Assembly (NCBI GenBank): GCA_019916065.1
Contig: CM034233.1
Coordinates: 26,547,936 to 26,611,935, forward strand
DNA length: 64,000 nt
Direction of reading: 5' to 3'
Origin: Vitellaria paradoxa
Lineage: Eukaryota > Streptophyta > Magnoliopsida > Ericales > Sapotaceae
Shown: positions 21,901-32,611 of the stretch, in pieces
Layout of the letters: the number at the start of each line of letters is the position of its first letter
How positions within the stretch are numbered: position 1 is the first letter of the stretch
Made by a program: the position numbers and the translations under genes
The notes under the pieces: model-generated
What the model saw: only the letters and a program-made list of their open reading frames with translations
Database searches by the model: none
Told to the model about the DNA's origin: nothing

Positions 21901-23616
21901 ATCGGGCCATCTGAACTTTTATCTGTTATAACTTCTTTGTAATCAATTCCTTTTGTTGTCATTGTGGACTTACAGTTGTTTTTTGGCAAATGACATGAAT
22001 GTGATGATCTTTAATTATGATGTCACCATCTCGACCTGGAAGGGCTTTACCTTTGGTTCCCTCGCATTATAACATCACTCAACTTGCGAATAAAGGGCTT
22101 TCTTTGTCAATGTGTCCATTTTTTATATTTGTTTTTATTTTTTAAAGTAATGAAGAGTTACTTTATGTTATATACCTATATGCATATACAAGTTGTCCAA
22201 AAAGAAATATGATAAAAAAGAAATGAACAAATGAGAATGGTTCCCTTAAAGACAAGGAATAGCACACACTCAGCATCAAAAAGCTCTACATTTACTTTCC
22301 TGCCATTAACAGTATATGACAGAAAAAGGTGTGACTACACCCATCTTTGAATTATGTGTCCGAGGATATTTCCTTCTAAGGAAATCATTATCCGTTGACT
22401 CCAGTTTTGGTATTTGTTGGTTACTTGAACCTTCTGTTCCACGTACTATGGACCTCATTGCACATGCAGGAGGCACTATCCTGCATTTTATGCTTATTTT
22501 GATAACCTTATATGTTGTTGAACTAGCGTGTTTTATATTCACTTTAGTTTGATCTATAGGAATTTTGTTGATGGACCTTTAACGTTCTAATTTTGTGAAA
22601 GTTTCTGCTGCTGATCTTGATCATCTTTTTGTAATCGTACTTGAAGCTTCGTGAATCTTGATTGTCAATTTATTATGTTGTAATGTTTTTCTTTACTTGT
22701 ACTGACCAAAGTCGGCTTTTGTCATTGACGTACAATCAGATTTATCACACGTGTTCTCCTCTGTCCGGAGAGACCTCAATTTCATTGATCACACAAGTGA
22801 TCTTGGATGGAAAGAGTATGAAAATCCTTACTGCTAAAATCTATGATTATGTTGCACTTAACCCAACCATATTTGAATAATTTTATTTTGCCTGATGTCA
22901 TTGCAGGGCCGATAGGGTTCACCCAATTGTGGTTGATCCAGGACTTTACTTGGCAAGGAGGACCCAAATATTTCGTGCCACAGAAAAGCGGCCAACACCT
23001 GATGCTTTTAGAGTTTTCACAGGCAAGTCATCGTCGCTCTATTTTATTCATTATACAAAGAGGAATACTCTTCTTAGAAGTAAACCCCTTTGGTTTCTCA
23101 GGTTCTCCATGGGTTGTCCTGAGCCGAGGCTTTCTTGAATTCTGTGTTCTTGGATGGGATAACCTCCCACGCACCCTTCTAATGTATGTTAATAATGCAA
23201 TTTTGCCCCAAGAAGTCTATTTTCATTCCGTCATTTGCAATGCGCTAGAGTTCAAGAACATGACTGTTAACAGTGATCTGAGATACATGATCTGGGACAA
23301 TCCCCCCAAGATGGAACCCCACTTTCTCAATACGTCAGATTACAATCAGATGGCTCAAAGTGGGGCTGCTTTTGCAAGACAATTTTATAAAGATGATCCA
23401 GTGCTGGACACTGTTGACAAGAAGATCCTCAAGCGTGGGCATAACCGAGCTGCCCCAGGGGCCTGGTGCACTGGACGGAAGGGCTGGTGGACGGATCCAT
23501 GCTTGCAATGGGGTGATGTCAATGTCTTGAAGCCTGGGCCTCAAGCGAAGAAGTTTCAGGAGTCCATGACTAGTCTTCTTGATGACTTAAACATGCAGTC
23601 AAATCAATGCAAGTGA
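9482..23616 (+). CDS. GT14 (core-2/I-branching type) glucuronosyltransferase-like protein
   Basis: Four exons: 9482-9983, 22740-22815, 22907-23022 and 23102-23616. They total 1209 nt, an exact 402 codons plus stop. The start ATG has context ACC ATG G. The protein begins MGAEKKWLFALFF with one membrane span (about residues 7-28), fitting a type II Golgi enzyme. GT14 landmarks follow: AYYISGS (57-63), LAVYHPRNHYLLHVGA (75-90), the DRMTYMGSTN region (123-132), ALDYPLLTQDDLSH (158-171), ARRTQIFRATEKRPTPDAF before the last intron, then SPWVVLSRGFLEF and the C-terminal WWTDPC. Exon phases 1/2/1 match across all junctions. As I recall it, Arabidopsis At1g71070 is very similar from the first residue. 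Characterised relatives (GlcAT14A-C) add glucuronic acid to arabinogalactan-protein sugars; the exact activity here is inferred. Intron 1 is 12,756 bp and full of transposons. Intron 3 is GC-AG. Confidence 0.95.
10189..10440 (+). repeat. Degenerate tandem repeat in intron 1
   Basis: Three copies of a unit with 'taggcttgttg', then 'ttgttttctttttt', then 'caactagtgcaactatg', starting near 10194, 10256 and 10351. The last two also share 'cttatttgtaacttctttag'. Confidence 0.75.
11577..13385 (+). mobile_element. Compact non-autonomous LTR retrotransposon in GT14 intron 1
   Basis: Direct repeats at 11577-12132 and 12902-13385 both start TGATG(C/T)AGG and end CATCA. They share long blocks, for example 'gactaaacagagtatta' and 'tcattagggagagt'. 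Right after the left LTR is TTGGCATTAGAGCTA (12135-12149), a mutated tRNA-Met primer site. Just before the right LTR is a purine tract, ATGGGGAGAA. The interior is only about 770 bp. It has a few short open frames (12275-12463, 12496-12705) without recognisable gag or pol motifs. No clean target duplication was seen (left flank CACAG, right flank CCCAA). The LTRs are clearly diverged, so this is an old insertion. Confidence 0.75.
14639..14935. repeat. hAT-like repeat fragment in intron 1
   Basis: Starts AGGGTGGAAATGAGCCGAG, then shows alternating 'gctcgag' / 'ctcggctcg' motifs and an AT-rich core. It is the same type as the arms of the element at 3564-4280. The far end is unclear. Confidence 0.5.
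16435..16848 (+). pseudogene. LINE endonuclease-domain remnant
   Basis: With frame changes, the + strand reads GSLIGKLGELIGTLGKE near 16438-16488, then a piece like YSKKDK, then IKDEIGSIKRIWVRIMSMEL and EEMINVISTYASQVGLDAM (about 16628-16750). This resembles the N-terminal endonuclease domain of plant non-LTR retrotransposons, whose hallmark is VISAYAPQVGLD. A last trace, GDFKR, appears near 16826. Stops and frameshifts make it non-functional. It appears to be cut at 16849 by the following LTR-like sequence. Confidence 0.65.
16849..17890 (+). mobile_element. LTR-like segment rich in heat-shock elements (right end uncertain)
   Basis: Starts TGTCACGAGCTTAG, an LTR-like terminus, abutting the LINE remnant. 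It contains a TATA-like 'ctatttatag' (about 17110) and many 'tctagaa' motifs. Three perfect triple heat-shock elements of the form TTCnnGAAnnTTC lie at 17247-17259, 17367-17379 and 17508-17520. No second copy or clear CA end was found, so it is called a probable solo LTR, with the right end a guess. Confidence 0.5.
17443..17492 (+). repeat. 25-bp tandem duplication
   Basis: Two adjacent copies of a 25-bp unit starting 'atgctatagcaaaatataaa', inside the heat-shock-element-rich segment. Confidence 0.85.
18762..18788. repeat. Poly-T / poly-G junction
   Basis: A T run directly followed by about 13 G. A similar junction occurs at 29139-29166. Such tracts are prone to length error. Confidence 0.7.
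18899..19270. repeat. hAT-like fragment (TAGGGGTGTACA end)
   Basis: Begins TAGGGGTGTACA, the same terminal type as the element at 21174-21722. It has 'cggttcggttcc' and 'gaaccgaac'-like patterns inside. The matching right end was not found. Confidence 0.4.
21174..21722. mobile_element. hAT-like non-autonomous element in intron 1
   Basis: Left end TAGTGGTGTGCA; right end TGCACACCCCTA, an inverted repeat with one mismatch. The interior alternates 'gggtcgggtc', 'gggttcggg' and 'aacccgaacc' motifs with an AT-rich centre. No convincing 8-bp target duplication was identified. Confidence 0.6.
22740..22815 (+). CDS. GT14 gene, exon 2
   Basis: A 76-nt exon between a caatcag acceptor and a GTATGA donor. 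It encodes LSHVFSSVRRDLNFIDHTSD and GWKE, a highly conserved GT14 block. It joins exon 1 as GAT-GAT (Asp-Asp) and exon 3 as GAG (Glu). Confidence 0.93.
22907..23022 (+). CDS. GT14 gene, exon 3 (followed by a GC donor)
   Basis: A 116-nt exon after a ttgcag acceptor. It encodes ADRVHPIVVDPGLYLARRTQ and the block up to VFTG. The exon ends ACAG and the intron starts GCAAGT. The nearest GT, four bases later, would shift the frame. Confidence 0.92.
23102..23616 (+). CDS. GT14 gene, exon 4
   Basis: Follows the ttctcag acceptor of a 79-bp GC-AG intron. It encodes residues 232-402, from SPWVVLSRGF to the C-terminal NQCK, ending TGA at 23614-23616. Confidence 0.94.
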
Positions 23617-24640
23617 ATGCATAAGAATTAGAGGATCATTGAAGAATCATCAAATAGGATAGATATGAGATCATCTTCAGTTGACATGCGTACGTTCTGT
23701 CTTTACACTTATTTTTTGTGGGATTCAGTTGAAGGCTTCGTCGGGGTGTATACTGAGAGAGGTCAAATTGGAGGGGGGGCCAGCTTGAATTCCTTTAAGA
23801 GGTTTTGGGATCTGTACTGTTGGGGGGGCTGGTATATTATTGTAGAAGCCAACCCCCAACAGTCTCTGCTCAATAAGAGGGATCTCCGAATTTCCACTGC
23901 CATTACATGCTGTTTTGTTATCTCTACCTCTTATAGCTTTGCCTGTTTGACAATGGTTAAATGTTGAGAAGGGGGACTGAGTTCATTCTTTATATTTCTC
24001 ACTTTCTTACTTCGTTCCCTGTCCTGTATCTTTCTCTGCGTAGACAGGTATCAGATATTGTGAAAAGAAAAGGAGTTTACTTGGGGGAAGAATTGATTAT
24101 TTATTTTGACCAAGGTGGTGTAGGGCTTATTCTGTTACAAATTAAAAAATAGATTCTTGATAGCCAGTTAGTTTGGGAATAGGATTAGCTGAATCATTCA
24201 TACTGATGTTTATCGAATATTTGATGAATGTTCTACTAGCTGTGGGGGTGATGTAACTGGTCTGAACCCTTGGGGCAAAAGCCTGAAGGGCTGGCCTCCA
24301 TTGTCCTTTGATTTGGAAACTGTGAACGTGGCCATGGACAAAGCGATTTATTGTTGCAAAAACTAAACTAGGATTTTAGTTGAGTGGCTGAGAACTTTGA
24401 ATTTTTTTTTTTCTTCCTTTTTTTTGGGTGGTGATCCTATTTGTTAAAAGGGCATTTTTGTTTTGGGTCTCAATGCCATAAAAAATTCAAGTCCTCCGTT
24501 GGCAAAGCTTCATGGGGGCAGAAATGCAGAAGCAGCCAGGGAAGCCCCCTCTCCGCGGAGGCTGTGCCTCTTGTACCAGTCTTTATTTTAGGCTTTAGGC
24601 TTTGTTTTCCAGCGTGTAAATCTATGATGTGAAGAGAGTA
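23617..24640 (+). other. Probable 3' UTR and downstream flank of the GT14 gene
   Basis: Less AT-rich than the distant flanks. It holds a strong hairpin (23816-23863). No canonical AATAAA stands out at a clear cleavage site, so the transcript end is not placed. Chance frames at 23665-23967 and 24441-24632 have no recognisable protein features. Confidence 0.45.
23816..23863 (+). repeat. GC-rich inverted repeat (hairpin) in the 3' region
   Basis: ACTGTTGGGGG with GGCT on the left arm pairs with AGCC and CCCCCAACAGT on the right arm. The loop is about 18 bases and AT-rich. It would form a stable stem in RNA. Confidence 0.7.
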
Positions 24641-25023
24641 CGTTCGGTTGGATTTAGAATCCCAAGGTTAGGTGAAAGTGGCCGTCGAACTGATGCAAGT
24701 GCTTTAGCACTCGGTCTTGAAATTCTTTTTCCACCAACTGCACATCACTTGGGGCGGCCTCTATGGGCAATACTGATGTGGTGATGTTACTTTTTTTTTT
24801 TTTAACTGCAATTATATGCGAAATGCGACTTCCAGCGTTTTATACTCTAGGCGTCTCCATGTAGAGGGAATGGAGATGGAACTGAGTATGGGAATAGCAA
24901 CTCCCAATTAGTCTGATGAACCCATAACTCGTACAAAAGTTGGTAGGCTGATGCGTTGGCTAGTTCTTTTCAAGAGTTTACCCCCAAATGATAGTTCTCT
25001 CGCAAGACTTAAAAAAAAAAAAA

Positions 25024-25340
25024 GGTGACATTTGATTTATTTTTTTATTTTTTATTTAATGTGTTAAAAATCTCAAAACGAGGAAATAAAAAATACTCTA
25101 TTTTCTTTGTTTTGAAATTTTTCTCATTTTTTATTAAAAACTATCAAAATGATTTTTTTATCATTTTTTATTTCATGTGTAAAGTCATTTTCTGTTTTTG
25201 AAAACAAATTTTAAAAACACAAATAACCAAATGCGTTTTGATTTTGTTTCCTTTATTTTTAAAAGTACAAAATGAAAAATGAATTCAAAAGAGAAAATAA
25301 AAAACAAAAACAGAAAATAGAAAAATAAAGCAAATGAGCC
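25024..25340. mobile_element. MITE with long imperfect inverted repeats
   Basis: Left end GTGACATTTGATTTATTTTT; the right end, reverse-complemented, reads GGCTCATTTGCTTTATTTTT. The interior is almost all A and T. 317 bp, non-coding. Confidence 0.6.
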
Positions 25341-28300
25341 ATAAGTTTTAATATCGGAATCATCATTTTCGAATTCATTGACTTCTGATTTTTTTAGTTG
25401 TTTTTATACCTTGTGGGAAAAATCACTAATACCTTTAAATTTATAATATATTTATATATTTACACACTTAAAAGAATAACATGAAAGTATTATAAAATCT
25501 GTTAATGATTTAGCACTTGATAATTAAAAAACAAAAAAAAAAAAAAAGGGAAAGAAAAACTACATTTACTCACCCCTAATTTAATTGACTCAGGATGTGT
25601 GTTTTCATTTTTTACTTAAAAACTTAAGTCAGATTAAAATTTTATTTTACTCTTGAGTACAAAGATTCAAATATTGATTTTTTTTTTTAGATTTATAAGT
25701 ATTAGTGATTTTCATCTTTAGTACATATAAAATTATAAATGAACAGAGTCAAATTTTATTTTATTTTATTTTATTTAAGCTCAACGAGTTTTCTAAGTAA
25801 ACAAGCCTAGTTGAGTTTAGGGTCTTTGACGAGTAAAACTCTAGTTATTCATAAATGGCAAAATTTATTTACAACAAAAAATAAAATACAATTGTAATTT
25901 GTAACCTTAAATAACCTTACAAAAGATTGATTCTAACATAGAAATATAAATATAGACAGTGTTGCATGCGTTTTTATTTCCATGGTTTGTTTTTGGTAAA
26001 TCATTTCTTTTATTTACTTAATGAATGAGTTTTGTATTTAAATAATATAGAAGGTAGGAGTGAAAATTTTATAAAAGATTAATGATAAATTTGAATAGAG
26101 GGTTTCTTTTTACATAAATATATTAAGAGTGTATTTAACATAATTTCTATGCATGGTAATCATGCCATAAGCAAGGGCAGGGGATGAATATGGCAGAGTA
26201 GGGACAATTGTCTCACTCATTTTTTTAATAAAAAATAGAAAAAAATAGTTATATATATTTTCTAATATTTTCTTCACTAAAATTATTTCTTGACCAATTT
26301 ATCCTTACTATATATGAATTTATAATATAAGTGATATATATCACAATTTAAAAATGTTCAAGGGCCTCTCACCTTGAGAGTTTCCACACATTTACATTTA
26401 TTTGAGAATTTCAATAGACATTTATCATTAAAATTTTAAAACCTCTTGATCTTCTCAGTTTATCAAGCTATGATTTTTTTATTGTTTATTTTTTTTTTAT
26501 CCAATTTTAGCTCTTTTTTTATCATTTATTATTTATTCAATTTAATTTTTTTTATAGGTCTTATAATTTTTTAGACAGGATTTTTATCAATTAATCAATT
26601 TTAATTTTTTTAAATAGACTTTATCAAATATTCCGTCTTTTAACTCCTGCAAATACCCCCACAGACTACCTTATCTATCTCACCATGGCCACAAGTAATA
26701 CTTTAGTAAATTCAACAAAGAAAAAGAAAATTAAAAGAGAGACTTCTCATGTTTGATAAATATAATTGAGTTATACGAAATATTAAGAGAATATAATAAA
26801 TGGATGAAACATGCATATAAATATAATGTAAGTAAAATAAATATTTTAAAGGATTAAATTTGGGTTTTTATATTTTTAGTTTAATTTTATTTTTATTTCA
26901 TGAGATGTCTATTCTAGAGTTAATGTAGGAGGTCTTCTCTATGGTGAACTTTTAGAAAATGAGCTTATGATAGAAGTCATTGCACATGATTTTTCAAGTT
27001 TCTTAAAATTGCTCAAAATTGTGAGAAAGTCCTCAGATTGAAAAAATAAGTAAATAAAATAGGATTGAAAAAATAAATAAATAAAACAAACTTCTAGGAA
27101 ATTCTTTCAAACACCTTTTAATTGTTAACGCGTTTCTCAGACTCATTAAAACAAATGAGAATATAACATTTGTTTTATTTTTATTTTGATCCGCCAAACA
27201 AATCAAATAAATCGAACAAATTTTATAAATCATAGAATTCAAAGAAAAAGAAATGGTTTATCTACATGTCATATTTTTATTAGCTCTTAATGGTTGTTCC
27301 AGAAGGCTCGTTAATAGGACTCTTGTTAAAATTAGTATGATTTTTTTTTTTGAAAAGTTTACTCCTTGTTTCTCAATAAAATTTGTTCTAAATATTTTTA
27401 TTCGGAGTTCCTGTGCGAATGAGCGTGTGTTGTTTGATAAAATGCCCTAGTGGGAAAGTGGGTGTATCGTATCAGTTTTTAAGATCGTGCTTACTCAGAC
27501 ATGGCTTCACATATGGTAAAATGGCTGTGTGAGATCAAAGTTTGATTGCATGCCTGGCTAGATAAATGATCTATCAATTGATCCAAGTGGTGAATAATGT
27601 GTAATTTAATTTGAATAAATCTAAACTAAATTTGCTTAATAAAATTCTAATTAATGACTACTCTAAATCTATGATTCTGTCTAATATTCTATGCCTTAAA
27701 TAACTCCATTTTAGAACTAAATACGTGTGAAAGATGCACAAGACTTCCACTGCACCGAATACAGTCCAATAGAAAAAAAAAAAAAAAAAAAACTTTCGGG
27801 CCCCCTTTCATTCCTATGCTTGAAGATTAATCTTGATACGTGTTTTTCATTTCAAAAAACTCATGTTCTACACGGTAGTTTTCATTTAAACACTATCCTG
27901 CAACATTCTCTAATAATGTATTGGAATTGGTTGAACGGCAGGTGACAAGTCACTATACAGTTAAGAGTGTGTTCCGAATGGGGATTTGTTAAGGGAAAAG
28001 AAGAAGATTCGAAAAACAGAAGAGAGAAGAGAAAAGAAATATAAAATCCCATTTGCATGATTTTACTTGAATCGACCAAAAATAAATATATAAAAAAATT
28101 ATTTATCAATAAATTAATTTTCTAATTTAATTATTAAAAAATTTTCATATCCCATGCTTTTTTTTCCCTCGTTTATTTTTCATCACAAGCCAAACATGAG
28201 CAGTGATTTTCAATCCCTACCGATTTTATTTCTTTGATAAATTCTTGATCTAAATACAGTCTTAGGAAAGAGTTGATAACAGTATAATTTATCCAGACGT

Positions 28301-29926
28301 AAACTATAATATATTTAGCAACCCATGTTCAAAATAAGAAGATTTAATGAGTCCTGCTAAAACCTGCTCAAAACATAACAATGATGATTATGGCATTAAA
28401 TATGTGCATCTTCATGGTAGCTACGCAGATAGACTTTGCATATGAAATGCATATAAGCTCCCGTTCAAGGAAAGATCTGACTGTTGTCTATTTTGTCAAC
28501 AGCAAGCAACGATGTTCAATGCAAAAATGATGCGGCGATTGGGGACTAACACTCATTCACCACTTACTATGATGGTACAACTATGATTTCTACTGGGTTT
28601 TGCCCAGTTCGGATCAGATCAATAGGACAACCAAAAGAAGAAAACAAGAAAACCTGTAATTTGCAGCTTAAGCTCTCTCCTCTTGGCTTTTCTGTTGTGA
28701 AAACATCATAGGATTTCTAATAATTATTGCACCAATTTAAGCATAATTGTTATCGGCAGTCAATCCATTGACAAATTGGCAACAAATCTGAAAGCAAAAG
28801 GATCTATAAAATAGAGGTATTTAATTACACAGAACGAATCCTAATTGAAACTTGAAAATACAAATCCAGTGAATACTAATTGAAACTTGAAAATACAAAT
28901 CCAGAATGAGAAGCCCAATTTATGGTTTGTTGCTGAGGAAAAGCAAATAATATGTTCATATGTGCCTGTGTTACCTCACCTCTATTATTTTAGAAGGGTG
29001 TGAACTATGCCTATAAAATAATCCAGTCAAGTAGAGTTGCAACAAAGACTATTTCCATGATTCCAGTTTTGGTATCAATTACAATACTACATGATTATTT
29101 TATATCATCAATTTTTAATTCATACTTTCGTTTTTCCTTTTTTTTTTTGTGGGGGGGGGGGGGGGTGTACTCTTGAAGCCATTCTACCATACATAGGCAG
29201 TTGCATCAGCATTAAATAAGACCATGTGCTATGGCCTATTGCATTCAACGGGAACTTGAGCAATGTTAAGAGAAGATCAATGCCGAGAAAGTTTCCCAAG
29301 CACTATGTAGTCAGAAATATCAATGCTGCTTCATAGTATTGAAGTGGTAAAATCTAACCCATCGAGTTAGAAGTATTAGCTTCCTTATTATGTTAGATGA
29401 CGGGACCAAATTGGAAGTTTGAAATGAATCGAAGTAGTTGTCTTTAATACATGAGTAACATGACGCCAAATGTGCCATAACCAAAGCTTCTGAAACCATA
29501 TAGTTATCCTTTTGTTGCAACCCAGAATTGTTCTGTAAATTAGTAAGAGCAGAAAATTTGAAGAATAGTAAAAGGTAATAGAAATTTGTGAAGTGCAATA
29601 GACTTTTGATTTACCAATCCTCCTACTTTTTGATTGGAAAACATCAGATGTGCAGCAAAAAAGTGCCTATTTACATTCGAAGAGACCTAAAAGAGAAAAT
29701 CCCACTCCAAGTGAAACAATTGATATATGCACGTTTCTATACTTATCTATGTTCAACTTTCAGTGACCTGGTGAATCAGATAAGAGGGACTCAGCTTGAC
29801 AGTACATGGAAGAGATAGCATATGACCTGCCTCAATGAGTTACCACAAACTCAACAACTTGGACACTCGTAAAATTTACAGAATTTCAAGTCAGAGAACT
29901 TACAGACATCACGTATCATTTTCAGC
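25341..29926. other. Gene-free stretch between GT14 and FLA genes
   Basis: AT-rich with many homopolymers. It has a tandem duplication of about 35 bp at 28843-28905 ('aattgaaacttgaaaatac' twice) and a poly-T/poly-G tract at 29139-29166. The open frames here (for example 27253-27450 and 29320-29598) lack homology, composition or splice support. Confidence 0.5.
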
Positions 29927-30940
29927 TCAAAATTCATTGCGGCTGGGTGCAATCCCCTCGTCCCTGCCAAATCCATATGAAGGTTCTCTTGTTCCTGGCA
30001 GCTCAAGGACTTGGCGAAGTCCGTGAACAATAAGCCAATCATTGTAGAACATATCCGGAAATGTCACCGGTACATCATTTAACATCAACATATCATTGAA
30101 CTTTGTAATTTTGATTGAAAATCCATTGGAAAATGTCATCAAGACTGTTCCGTCTTCCAAATTAGTCAGATCAGTCCATGTGAGCTTGCAAGGTACCACA
30201 TGCCGGAGAAACAGCGACGAGAATTCACTAAAATTACTGGCCAATTTAAGCATCACGTCATCAACAGGAGCGAGCACTGTTAGTTTCGCTCGATCAAGCG
30301 ACCCTAGCATCTGCAGATCAAGAAACGAAGCCATAACAGAGTACCCTCTGGATCTCAGCATTCCAGAGGCTTCCATAAACGAATAAGGTCCGTACGAAGA
30401 GTTCAGAGTTGTGTTTGAAACAACGCATTGCAGATCGGGGCCAGGGCCCTGAATCGGCATTGTAATCTCAAAATTCGGATCAAAAAACTTTTCAACTCCG
30501 AAGACAATCAAAGATCCGTCGTCGTATAACGGCGATCCACTGACTGTCACGTTGTTGAGCGAAATCTGTAGGTTCGGATCCGATGTGGTGACGATCAACG
30601 ACTTGCCGGAGGACAAGGTTGGGATCCTGGAGCCGTATGGAAGCGATCGGAGGCTCTCAAGCGAGAACGCAAGCGGAGAGAAGTGTATCTGGAGGACAGA
30701 AAGCGGTGGCTGGCCAGACTCTACAAATGCGGCGTCGGCAGGAGAAAATATAGTAGCAGACGGCGGTTGCGATGTCAGGGTGCTCGTCGAGAGGAGCTCG
30801 AGGGTTAGCGCCATGGAGATGAAGCCGGAGTTGGAGAGGGTATCGGCGGCGCTGAGGACGGCCTCGGTGGGCAGCGGAGAGGAGAGAGGAAAGCGAGATA
30901 AAATGATGAGAGAGAGAAGAATGAGAATCGGTTTCGCCAT
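29927..30940 (-). CDS. Fasciclin-like arabinogalactan protein (FLA19/20/21 type)
   Basis: Single exon, 337 aa, much GC-richer than its flanks. Residues 1-21 form a signal peptide (MAKPILILLSLIILSRFPLSS). Two FAS1-type repeats are visible. The first has the H1-like box ATIFSPADAAF (62-72) and an H2-like SLIVFGV (143-149). The second has LTVLAPVDDVM (220-230) and DWLIVHGLRQVL (301-312). There are four N-glycosylation sequons (NVT 130, NTT 176, NSS 180, NFS 236). The C-terminus is hydrophilic with no GPI-anchor signal, and Pro-rich glycomodules are sparse. This suits the group of divergent, non-anchored FLAs annotated in Arabidopsis as 'putative FLA 19/20/21'. Likely role: secreted cell-wall glycoprotein in adhesion or wall assembly, inferred from the family. 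Confidence 0.9.
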   Translation of the reverse strand: MAKPILILLSLIILSRFPLSSPLPTEAVLSAADTLSNSGFISMALTLELLSTSTLTSQPPSATIFSPADAAFVESGQPPLSVLQIHFSPLAFSLESLRSLPYGSRIPTLSSGKSLIVTTSDPNLQISLNNVTVSGSPLYDDGSLIVFGVEKFFDPNFEITMPIQGPGPDLQCVVSNTTLNSSYGPYSFMEASGMLRSRGYSVMASFLDLQMLGSLDRAKLTVLAPVDDVMLKLASNFSEFSSLFLRHVVPCKLTWTDLTNLEDGTVLMTFSNGFSIKITKFNDMLMLNDVPVTFPDMFYNDWLIVHGLRQVLELPGTREPSYGFGRDEGIAPSRNEF

Positions 30941-31003
30941 TGATGAGTCCTGAGAGCTTTGAATGTCTGATTTTGTCAGCGCTCTTTTAGTAGCAGAGAG
31001 TGG

Positions 31004-31011
31004 TTTATATA
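31004..31011 (-). promoter_or_regulatory. TATA box of the FLA gene
   Basis: On the minus strand TATATAAA, about 65 bases before the ATG at 30940. This predicts a short leader of roughly 35 nt. Confidence 0.65.
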
Positions 31012-31266
31012 TGGAATTGGGGTTTTGTTGAAGGCAGGCTTTGGCGGGAAAAGAGAGACACGTGGGCTGTGTTGATTCATCGTTTCAGAACGATGGCAAA
31101 ATATTCTGTTAAGGCGGTTAGAAGCGAATTTACTGAAAGACCCTTACATGTTATCCTTGTTTGGATGCCAAGCTACACTGACATAAGCGTATCGAGACTA
31201 ACTTTTCTTTACTTATTTTTTAGAATATAATAAAAAATATTTTTTTTCTTTTTCCTTTCTCCAATA

Positions 31267-31405
31267 AGGGTGTGTTTAGAGTGATAAAAATGAGATAAGT
31301 TGTGAATTCATAAATAGTACAGTAACATAAAAAGCGAATAATTTTTAAAGATTTTCAAAAATTTTTAAAAATTTTTAATATTTTATCTCATACCAAACGC
31401 ACCTT
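31267..31405 (+). mobile_element. MITE, 'GGTGTGTTTAGAGTGA' family, copy 1
   Basis: Left end AGGGTGTGTTTAGAGTGATA; right end ACCAAACGCACCTT, an approximate inverted repeat. The interior is shared with six other copies ('tgagataa', then 'acagta', then 'aataatttttaaa'). Confidence 0.75.
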
Positions 31406-31408
31406 AAA

Positions 31409-32600
31409 TAGTACTTTGTATCAAATTGTCAAACTCTTCTTTATAAAATCTCAGCATTGATTTCTTATAATCTGTTTTTACTTTTTATTAATTGTTCAAC
31501 AGTTACTTATAGATACATTTATAACGGTAATACTTCTAAAAAAATACATTTGATTTGTATTATAATAAAAATAATATAATAGTATTTTATATTGACATGT
31601 ATAATAATATAATGCTATAATAATATATTACATTAATGATTTACTTTTATATTTTACATTCTCATTAGATTTTTTAAATTATACTCTATAATTTTTTAAT
31701 ATACTTTTTACGAAAAATATATATATATATATTTTAAATAAAAGTCAATAATGATGGTTATCACTTATCAAAAGTAAAGAGATAACAAAAAAGAAAGAGA
31801 AAAAAAAATTTGATTTGAAGAAGCTATCGTGTCACTAGACATTTGGAGTACTATCGTAGCTTAAAGGGTATTTAAGAGTTGACGGAGAGAACTAATGCAA
31901 CTAAAAAAGGACATTGGGATTTGGTGTGGATACTCCGATGCTATATTTAGGGTTAAAGATGAAATATTTGATGAGGCATGTTTAAAAAAAAAAAAAAAAC
32001 CTTCTATTAAAAGTCTCATCTCATCTTTCTAATTTTTGAGCTACAAAATTACTTAATAAAATTTGATATTCAATGTGTTCAAGCCTATTATATTCGATAG
32101 ATATTATACTTAAACCATTAAAAAAAGAAAAAAAGAAAGAAGAACAAAGCACTCAAGAAAAGACATCAAAGAAGACCATAGCAGATTGGGCAATTATAGG
32201 AGGCTGGTAAGCTTTTTCTTATCTCTTGCATCTCCAACTATTTACACACACACACACACACAAACACACATATTAGTAGGAGGGGCATGTGCAATGCACA
32301 TGCATCCCCCATAAAATCAAATCTCACCATAAAAGTAACATTTTTAAAACTTGCATAAAAATTCAAATTACCAAAAAAGAATAAGAAGATAATTCTATAT
32401 ATTTACCATTTTGGGGTTGTATGGGCCTGATAAGCCCTGTGTTGTATATATATTTGGAGTATTGTTGCCCAACGTATGGAAGGGGCTTAATTGTGTTATT
32501 TTGGATTATTTATAATATCTTGCCCCGGCTGGTGGTATGTATAGCTCTAATTGGAAAAAGTGATATGAATGTATGTATGCTTGCCTGCAGTTGTTTCTCA
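31409..32600. other. Gene-free AT-rich stretch
   Basis: Contains a (TA) run near 31719-31732 and a CA run at about 32244-32270. From about 32270 it may belong to a decayed LTR element whose primer site is at 33559. No coding signal. Confidence 0.45.
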
Positions 32601-32611
32601 TAATCCAAGGT

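Noticed and set aside
22843..23616. Single 257-residue open frame over the GT14 3' half
   Set aside because: Only its part after 23102 is GT14. The earlier part is the wrong frame of exon 3 and an intron read through.
23665..23967. 100-residue open frame after the GT14 stop
   Set aside because: It lies in the probable 3' UTR and runs through the hairpin; no conserved features.
28843..28905. Possible CRISPR-like repeat
   Set aside because: Only two adjacent copies without spacers, in a plant genome; a simple tandem duplication.
30552..30953. Plus-strand open frame opposite the FLA gene
   Set aside because: Antisense shadow of the FLA coding sequence.
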